34,013 bases of DNA. Source: Chara braunii. Lineage: Eukaryota; Streptophyta; Charophyceae; Charales; Characeae. The notes under the pieces were generated by a model. It was not told where the DNA came from. It worked only from the letters and a program-made list of their open reading frames with translations, and did not search any database. Location of the stretch: positions 445,186 to 479,198 of the forward strand of contig BFEA01000756.1 of the NCBI GenBank assembly GCA_003427395.1. Reading direction: 5' to 3'. Numbering within the stretch: the first letter of the stretch is position 1; every line of letters starts with the position of its first letter. Shown one piece after another: positions 27,561 to 34,013 of the stretch. Made by a program: the position numbers and the translations under genes.

Positions 27561-28440
27561 GGGCCGGTACTTACCTGTGGTCGTGGCATTGAGGGTTGCA
27601 GCAGGGGAAAACACTCAAGTGGCGGAGCCAGAGGCCCGCGACACTTAGAGCAGCGAAAAAACACTGAAGTAGCCGGTAGGCTGGTACCACACCCAGTAGC
27701 AGTAGATGTGCCGGGTACTCGAGGCCGAGCAGAAGAAGACAAAGTTGGCATTTTTAGAGGCCCAGTAGCAGTAGGCTAGGTCTAGGCCGGTACCAGTCCA
27801 TCCAGTCTGAGTCTAGAGCCTGTACGGGCAATATCAGAGTCTGCAATGATGTTTCCCTCCGAAAGGGAGGAGGTATCGGTTGCTTGGGAGGCCGAGCAGC
27901 CTGGAAGTCACCGCCCAGGAGGCATGTAGGCTGCTATATCAAGAGGCTGAGGGAAGAGCCCGGCCTCATTCTTCAGTGTGCAAGTTTGGCGACACGCTGC
28001 TGGAGTGCTGGCTACTACAGCGCTGCTGGGAGGAAGAAGCCGGGAGCTTCCACCTTGGCTATGGTGGAGCTCTACCAGTAGGAGGAGGAGGGAGAAGAGG
28101 ACCAAGGAGGAGAGTGGCGAGGTACCTACCTGGCTATGGTGGACACCTTCTTCATCACCTTGATACGCGCTGCGTCTGGAAGGCCCCAGTTGGGGTAGTG
28201 CCGCACCAAGGAAGCTCGGGGCAGAGACAGGCATGGCGGCCTAATGGGCAGCGGCATAGCTGCTTTGCGTTGTCCTTTGCACAGGAAGGCAGCGACATAG
28301 CTGCTTTGGGTTGTCCTTTGGTCAGGAGGGTTGAGCCCTCAGTAGTCTGCCATAGCCTTGGCCTACATGTGAGAGGAAGGAGAAGGGTGGCCATGGCTAT
28401 GGCGGACCTCATGTTGTGCCTGCAGTAGAAGAGGGATTCG
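27561..28440 (+). repeat. Possible further LTR-like block
   Basis: TATATCAAGAGGC at 27935-27947 resembles the TATAAATCAAGAGGC promoter block of the inverted LTR-like element. GCTATGGTGG blocks at 28057 and 28132 and exact GCCATAGC/GCTATGGC at 28349 and 28396 recall the same elements. A 41-bp tandem duplication (GCATAGCTGCTTTG and GTTGTCCTTTG) lies at about 28250-28331. A GAAA tetraloop hairpin CCCTCC/GGGAGG is at 27855-27870. Boundaries are not defined and no protein is encoded. Confidence 0.35.
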
Positions 28441-28583
28441 GACATTGATTCTGGTCCAGCCATTCAACATTATTATTGTTATTTCTTGTTTAGATAAGAG
28501 GGGAGGAGATAAGGAGGAGGAGATTGGTTGGCGAAGAAGAAGAGCATTATCTTTGGTCTATGCTGGAGTACATCATCTTCTTC

Positions 28584-28613
28584 TTCTTTCTTACTTCTTC
28601 TTCTTCTTCTTTC
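28584..28613. repeat. CTT microsatellite
   Basis: Imperfect CTTCTTCTT runs in a purine/pyrimidine-biased stretch (GGAGGAGG upstream, TTCTTC downstream). No coding meaning. Confidence 0.7.
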
Positions 28614-28709
28614 CCTCTCTCTCCTCTCAAGTTCATTCATTTCTTTTTGCAATTGGACGGCATTGTACTTTCTGATGAATGTATACTTCGAAATTGGCCA
28701 GGATCATAA

Positions 28710-28737
28710 CATAAATAAATAAATAAATAAATAAATG
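28710..28737. repeat. (AAAT)n microsatellite
   Basis: About seven units of AAAT or its rotations, followed by unique sequence with GGTTCAA-like bases on the minus strand. A shorter relative sits at 27329. Confidence 0.9.
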
Positions 28738-28957
28738 CTGCCTCAAATTGAACCCTGCGGCCTAAAGGATGGCCGTGGGCCTCCAGGGTGCATGCCTGGA
28801 ATGGCGTGCCGCCTGGGGACCCCCAGCAACCGTCAAGCCCCCAAAACGGGGCCCGTGTGCAGGCTCAGCATGTAACAGGAGAACAGTGAGAGATAGACTG
28901 TGACAACTCTCCTCTTTTCTTGCTTTATATGAACCAACCGACAGAGTCACATTAGAT

Positions 28958-29114
28958 TCTGAGAGGAAAAGTGGCAGGGCAAGCTGACAGTCAATGCTGG
29001 TCAGGGTTCCTTCGGCCAGACGGAAGGAAGTGTGAGAGTGACGCTCCCCAGAATGGACATGGATCCAGGACCATAAGGACTTCCAAAAAAAAAAGAAAAA
29101 AAAAAAAAAAAAAA
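28958..29114 (+). mobile_element. A-tailed retroposon (type B), copy near 29.0 kb
   Basis: It starts TCTGAGAGGAAAAG and contains GCAAGCTGACAGTCAATGCT, the hairpin TTCCTTC/GAAGGAA (29009-29031), GACGCTCCCCAGAATGG and an A-rich tail of about 30. Compared with the 15.5-kb copy it lacks the middle ~65 bp with GGTGGAATAGG. No frame of interest. Confidence 0.75.
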
Positions 29115-29850
29115 GAATCTACCTTTCGCTGTTCTCGTCTCCTCCTATTCTTCCATTTCTGCGTACTCAATCTCAGCGATTGATCCTTCATTCGGTCCGA
29201 TATGCCCTATCGCTAGTGGATGAAGACACGATCTTTCATCAGTAGATCTGCTCTTATTTTGGAGGATTTTATCAGGCAGCTGGTAGAATGCGGATAGGAA
29301 CATGTCAGCACTGTGTTTTTAGCATGCTCTTTTGGAAGGGACTAGAAACCAGGTGGGGGGGAACGGAAACGCTGAATCCTCCTAAGCAAGAGCACACAAT
29401 GCTCTGAAGGTTCCCCTGGCGATAATGAGGGGAACCGTGATGTGCGTTCCGTTTTGAACTCCATAATCTGTGTCATTTGCCTGTCCTTTCCCCTTAGAAC
29501 CATCCTCCATCTCTTCTGAATTGCGCGCTCATGGTCTTAGCGACTCTTTAGTCTAAAATATAACAAGGAGAATGTAACCCTAAACTTGACTACGTACTTG
29601 AAAATGAGCGCTGGGCTCTTGATTTTGCTTCTACTAATTGGTCGCTATGGAGTAGTATCGACACCATGACCGTTCTGTTGGATCAAATTCGATACTTAGT
29701 GGGGGGGATGCCTAGGACACACAATTTGCACATAAGGAAGGCATTCAAGGTTTCTTCTTTCGGATGTATGCTAATATCTTGGGCAACTCTGCCTTGTCAC
29801 TTTTTTTAATCCTTTTGTTTAAAAAAGAAGTTCTAGAAGCTTCACACAAA
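29115..29850. other. No gene recognised
   Basis: Ordinary AT/GC mix without long frames, repeats or RNA-like structure that I could identify. Confidence 0.4.
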
Positions 29851-29916
29851 AGACCATTTCTCGGTTTATAACTTTACATGTGTCATCCTTGCTCAGGGGC
29901 CATGCCAATCTTCTCT
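29851..29916 (-). ncRNA. U6 snRNA-derived fragment 2
   Basis: The minus strand reads AGAGAAGATTGGCATGGCCC, CTGAGCAAGGATGACACA, an insertion of about 10 nt, then AAACCGAGAAATGGTC. This is the 3' half of U6, with the plant-type ATCGAGAAATGGTCC end nearly intact. The 5' stem-loop and GGAACGATAC are replaced by an A-rich run that belongs to the adjacent retroposon tail. It is a pseudogene fragment. Confidence 0.8.
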
Positions 29917-30082
29917 TTCTTTTTTTTTTTTCTTTTTTTTTTCTTTTTTTTTTTTTTTGGCAGAAACAATCCCCGGAGTTAGCTTGAGGTGCTGGTAGGA
30001 GCAGACATCTCAAGCTAGTCTCAGGGCGGCTCCATCTATTGGTGGGGAGCTGCACCTGCTGGGAAACGGGCCCAGCGTCCCC
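29917..30082 (-). mobile_element. Short hairpin retroposon (type A), copy near 30.0 kb
   Basis: Read on the minus strand it starts GGGGACGCTGGGCCCG. Stem 1 is GCTGGG/CCCAGC, stem 2 GCTCC/GGAGC with the shared CCACCAATAGAT loop, and stem 3 AGCTTGAG/CTCAAGCT (29981-30016). An A-rich tail follows (T-rich on + at 29919-29958), directly abutting U6 fragment 2. It lies about 520 bp after the stop of the LINE reading frame, on the same strand. Confidence 0.75.
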
Positions 30083-30599
30083 TTTTACATCTTTACATCA
30101 AATAGAAGTTGTATCCAGGGGTGTGCCCAACCCAGAAAGCTGGTCATAAAACTGAGCACCCCTAGTCATTCCGTTTGACCGTATCGGGTCGTTCAATTCC
30201 TGACCGTGTCAGGTCTTTCAATTCCTGCAGAGCTATAATTTCCTAGTTGTTCCCTCTTGACCGTCTCAGGTCTTGAAAATCTTGTCTGCCCTGTCTGCCC
30301 TGCTGGTTCCCCAAGGCGATCATGAACAGTGTTCCCGCTTCTCTGTAGTAGTCCAGCGATCCGATCGTGAGTCTGCAGCCTCTGAGCAGCACGGCTTGCA
30401 GGCTGCATAGCCAACTTAATTCCAGCCACTTCCGTCGCGGTGGGAGTGTCCTTGTCTGCATGTTTCCTGGCTTGGCCATGTTGGACATCCTCCTTGACGG
30501 GCTCACCCCCCGGCGATCATTGGTGTAGACTGAGAGTGCAAGGAGCGGGAAGGGTGCAGAGGAGAAGGGGCGGGGCAGTTAGGGGAAAGGGGGGCGTGT
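30083..30599 (-). other. Probable 3' untranslated part of the LINE
   Basis: No domain-bearing frame. Three copies of a GACCtGAYACGGTCARG-type unit lie at 30175-30262 (on + CCGTATCGGGTCGTTCAATTCC and variants). The stretch near 30540-30600 is G-rich on +, so C-rich in the LINE sense strand. No A tail separates it from the short retroposon at 29917-30082. Confidence 0.4.
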
Positions 30600-33355
30600 T
30601 CAAATGGGGGGGGGCGCAAGGGGGGCGGGGTCGGGGTGGTTTGGGAGCAGGACGAAGTTGGTTTGGAGGTATGGGACACAGAAGTCAGTCATAGGCCTCC
30701 TCTGCCAGGTGTGCTCAGAGGCTCTCCATGGTTTCCATTGAATATTCAGTTGTGCATCCAGGTCGCTGAACTGACGGTGGGGATCCTGCCATATCTGGCT
30801 GTAGGATTCGATAATAGCAGCTCTGGCGTGGGGTTCTTTTTCGTCAGTGTGGTCTGTTTTCATAGCTCTCCAGGCTTCGTGGGTGTGGGATCTGATGATC
30901 TCCTCCAGCGTCTGCTGGGCCTGCTGGAAGCCGAACTGGTGTTCCTTGCGTTCAAACGAGCATCTTGCTCTCCAAGCAAGCATCAACACCTGGAGCCTTG
31001 TATACGTGAACAAGTTGGCTGCAATTGGGGACCAGCCGGAGATGAGGTGGATGTTCTTTCCCAACAGCAGGAGGCCGAGGTCCCACGGGACACGGTATGT
31101 TGTTAGGGAATGGAATGCAGCGTCACACCATTGCCAAATTTGGGCGACCATCGGGCATGCGAGGAGGCAATGTTCCAGAGTCGCACATGCCGGCGAGGAG
31201 GCCCTGCCACAATAGGCGCATATGGGGGAGAGCCGGCCTTTCTGTTCCATGTCAGTCCTGGACACGAGCCAGTCCGGTGTGGGGAGACATCGGTTCAGGA
31301 TCTGCCATTGCAGCGAGCGGAGGTTTGTGGGCATTATTTTGGCGTAGTGGGACCAGGAGAGGTTCTGCAAGAGGTCTCGTTCTATCGGTGAGTCCCGGGC
31401 CCATCTCGCTGCAATGGTTTGGGAAACCGGCAGCGCCGGTCTGGACTTCCTGTATCCCCCGCGGACTGTGTAGTCCCATATGTGCATGGGTTTGTCGCCA
31501 GGCCATTCCCACTCCGCCGGATCAAAAGGTAAGGCCTCTATCAGGGTGGAGGCTTCATAGGCGTAGAGGGTGTCGTTCTGATCGCCCACCACTCTTATAT
31601 TCATCAGTCCATCTCGGTTTTCATCGCAGTCCAGGTCAGCATTTCGTGTAAGTTTTAGCAGTCTCGCCCCTGGCAAATCGGGTCCATAGGCCTCCAAAGA
31701 ACAATTTCCCGGATCATTTGAGTGAACTCTGTAAATAACCAGAGGGAGGGGGAGGTCTCCCCGCTTGATCACCCAATCCCCTGACTGCAGATCCGGCCCT
31801 TTTTTCAAGGTGAGATGCCAGGCGAGAGGGATGGCTTCCCGAATCTGTTGGAGTTTGTTGTCCACGTTTTTAATGTACCTGGGCCGTTGTTGGAGCTGGG
31901 GAGGTGCAACCCAATCCCCGGAGTGCGAGTCCCACAGGGTCCCAACCGTGTATATGCCTTTTCTAACCTAGTTGAGCCACGGCGAGTTGGACGTCAGCGA
32001 GAAGGGTTTGCCTGCCTCATCCAATATATGGGGATTGCCGAAAAGCGGTTGACGCCAAACGTCATGCCACCTGTTTGGAGGGCGTTTCTGCTGTGGTCCG
32101 AACCGCATCCAGAGGTGGATCACGTGAGGCCAGAGCGGGTCATTTGCTATGTCCTGCTTGGTGGCATGGGCCTGATCTCGTGTCGGCCCTGGGCTTGCTG
32201 GGGAAGGAATGGACCAGTGTGGATTGGTCAACCACTGGAGGGGGTGGACAGTACTGTCATCCGCTGTCTGCGGGGCCAGGTTGGCAATCTGCAGCTGTGC
32301 CAATGGGGCCCACGGTATGTTGTTGCCAATGAGAAGTCTGACCAATACCTTGAAGATGAGGGCTTCGCTTTCCTTCTCAGGATCGAGTATTCTCATACCC
32401 CCGTTAAATCTGGGCTGGGTGAGCACCTCCCATTTCACCCGATGCAAGCAACCCTCGTCCTTTGCACTGTTTTTCCATAGGTAGGTTGTCAGGGCTTTCT
32501 TAAGTTTAGCGTATTGCTTTTGCCCCAGCGGCCACACCGCCAGCTTATACCAAATAGCCGCAAGGACCGCATTGTTAATAGTCAGAGCTCTACCTACTAA
32601 TGAGGTGTGCAGGTCGTCCCATCTGTTTAGTCTGTCGATTGCGAGGTTTATGAGGTTGTTCCCGTGGTCGGCCGGGGGTCCAAGTGTGGTCAGTTTCACC
32701 CCCAGGATCCTGATGGCTAACTCCTTTGCTGCCCACGAGACCTGCGGTTGCGACGGGGGGAGCTCATCCAGAGGGTGCAGCCACCATCCTTCTGTCTTAG
32801 CTCCCCAATTGACCTTCATGTCAGCAGCGAGCGAGAAGAGATGAATAGTGTGTGTAAGCGCCTGGAGGCTCTCTTCGTCTGCTCGTATGAGGACCGTCAG
32901 GTCATCCGCAAACAGTGACGTCAGCGGGATTAGATGGTCCGACAGGTCCGGGATGGGCACTTTATGAATGCGGGGGTGTGCTTTAATCAGTGCTGCTAGA
33001 GCCTCCATAACGATGACAAAAAGCAGGGGCGCTATCGAATCCCCCTCCACACCGATCTTTGAAGGGTTATGGGGGATGCTAGGTGGCCATTCATCATGAT
33101 GTTAGTTGTCGCCTCCTTATGGAGGAGCTGCACCCAGTGACACATGTCCAGAAAGTCCCAGTCAACGTGATCATAGGCTTTTTCAAAGTCTATGAAAAAT
33201 ATCACTGCTGGCGCCTTACGTTGGCGGGCGTACTTGATGGTCTCGTTGACTAACAGGATATTATCTTGTATGTTACGGTTGGGCATGAAGCTTGTCTGAT
33301 CGGGATGAATCAGCAAATTCATCAAGGGCAGCAGCCTATTTGTTAGGGCTTAAAC
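30600..33355 (-). pseudogene. LINE ORF2 fragment: reverse transcriptase plus zf-RVT domain
   Basis: Reading from the 5' side on the minus strand: ALTNRLLPLMN, HPDQTSFMPNRNIQDNI, and motif A FIDFEKAYDHVDW lie in one frame that ends at 33032. A one-base frameshift near 33045 falls inside motif B (RQGD-type becomes VEGDSIAPLLF). The second frame has motif C SLFADD (FADD at 32901-32912) and MKVNWGAKTEG. A TAG at 31968-31970 interrupts it, but the same register continues to TGA at 30600. That last part (421 codons from 31865) holds CAYC...HCLLAC, the zf-RVT motif of LINE C termini. A TAA near 33350 closes the reading on the 5' side. The protein would copy LINE RNA at nicked target DNA; this copy cannot make it. 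Confidence 0.88.
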
Positions 33356-33370
33356 CGTATACTCTCTAAA
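30600..33370 (-). mobile_element. 5'-truncated non-LTR (LINE) retrotransposon
   Basis: About 2.75 kb of an ORF2-type reading on the minus strand, from within reverse transcriptase to the C terminus. Order is RT motifs A, B and C, a connection region, then a zf-RVT-type Cys/His motif. The endonuclease and the first RT blocks are missing; similarity fades near 33370. This pattern (5' truncation, RT with FADD) is typical of plant L1-like LINEs. Confidence 0.9.
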
Positions 33371-34013
33371 AACCCATGCATAACACTTTCGTGTTCCTCG
33401 GAGCTTGAGGATCAGGAAGGAGGTGGAATGCGATGCAGTGCAACAGAAAGCAAATCGATGAGAAGAGACTATTGGTGTACATCCAAATCCATTTTGTGCG
33501 TCAATAGGTGTGTGATGCAGTCCTTCACCATGAAGAGTGCGACCAGCGGACAGGGCTTGTGTCCAGCCACTGTGAAGACCAGGATCTGCCTCTCGTTCGA
33601 TCCCCTAAGTCTCAGCATGTCATGGGGTGCAGCTCGTGGTTGCAGTTAGCAGTGCTCCGTCCGTCCATAAACCTTTGAGGCACGACCCCATGCACCCTTA
33701 AGTCCTTGAAGTGTTACACCATAGACTGGTTGATCGCAGTGTCCCTTCGCTGGGCCGCATTCGTGGTCCGAGGGCCCTGCTCCCTTGGACACGTCGGTTT
33801 TCATAGTTTCCAACTACAGGGCATGCGGCAGTGAGAGTACAGCTGTTGCTCCAGTCTTGGTGCCATTGCCGGTGTTGTTGTCTGTCACTCCAACCTTTGT
33901 ACGTCCCTCGTGTTGTCTGTTGTGGCCAATGCAAGTCACATGCCAGCAGCTTAAGCGGTCGGGGGGACATGGGTGGGGAGGGGTGGTGGTGGGGCAGGGG
34001 GGGGGGAGGGGGC
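33371..34013. other. No gene recognised; G-rich end
   Basis: Frames here are below 100 codons and carry no domain. The last ~55 bp (from 33958) are runs of three or more G separated by short spacers, which could form a G-quadruplex. The LINE 5' junction lies near the start of this stretch, so part may be the pre-insertion locus. Confidence 0.4.

Noticed and set aside
27880-28428. 182-codon Gly/Arg-rich frame
   Set aside because: It lies in GC-rich repeat-like sequence with several overlapping frames in both directions and internal tandem duplications.
29851-29916. Functional U6 gene
   Set aside because: The 5' half, including the capping stem-loop and upstream promoter elements, is missing.
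31097-31651. Plus-strand frames over the LINE
   Set aside because: They are shadows of the minus-strand reverse transcriptase/zf-RVT reading, which has clear motifs.

Overview
The window looks like nuclear DNA from a green-lineage eukaryote, most likely a streptophyte (charophyte) alga with a large repeat-rich genome; Chara would fit, but I cannot prove the species. The reasons are a PTB/PiT-type phosphate transporter with a eukaryotic start context, LTR and non-LTR retrotransposons with plant-type domain order, a tRNA-iMet-type primer binding site, U6 snRNA fragments whose 3' end reads like plant U6, short plant-type telomere-like (TTTAGGG) runs, and very dense microsatellites. Nothing looks bacterial or organellar.

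Layout. 1-2545: the only convincing host gene, an uninterrupted 552-codon phosphate symporter (887-2545, +). Upstream are a TATA box at 471, a pyrimidine-rich tract, a palindrome matching the P1BS phosphate-starvation element at 115, and a minisatellite in the presumed leader. 2546-9090: gene-poor DNA with minisatellites and microsatellites and one short poly-A retroposon. 9100-13058: two inverted copies of a ~0.85-0.92 kb LTR-like element with TATA box; the second copy is bracketed by ~275-bp direct repeats. A degenerate repeat field (10403-11250) lies between the copies. 13059-16411: simple repeats, retroposons and two related decayed coding fragments. 16412-24571: a complete but dead Ty3/gypsy element with 1.12-kb LTRs, primer site, gag-pro-pol, degenerate chromodomain-like end and 4-bp target duplication. 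24572-30082: retroposons, a possible further LTR-like block at about 27560-28440, and two U6-derived fragments beside retroposon tails. 30083-33370: the 3' two-thirds of a non-LTR (LINE) retrotransposon on the minus strand. 33371-34013: no recognised gene, G-rich end.

How it fits together. The transporter is the one gene likely to act for the cell, bringing in inorganic phosphate at the plasma membrane. The rest is a record of retrotransposition. The LINE class present here is the obvious source of enzyme for the A-tailed short retroposons and for the U6-derived pieces. These retroposons share a hairpin core (GCTCC...GGAGC) and, in one subfamily, a first stem with compensatory base changes. 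They, the U6 junctions and the inverted LTR-like element are the most unusual content. Everything was read by eye; identities and boundaries are approximate unless the exact bases are given.
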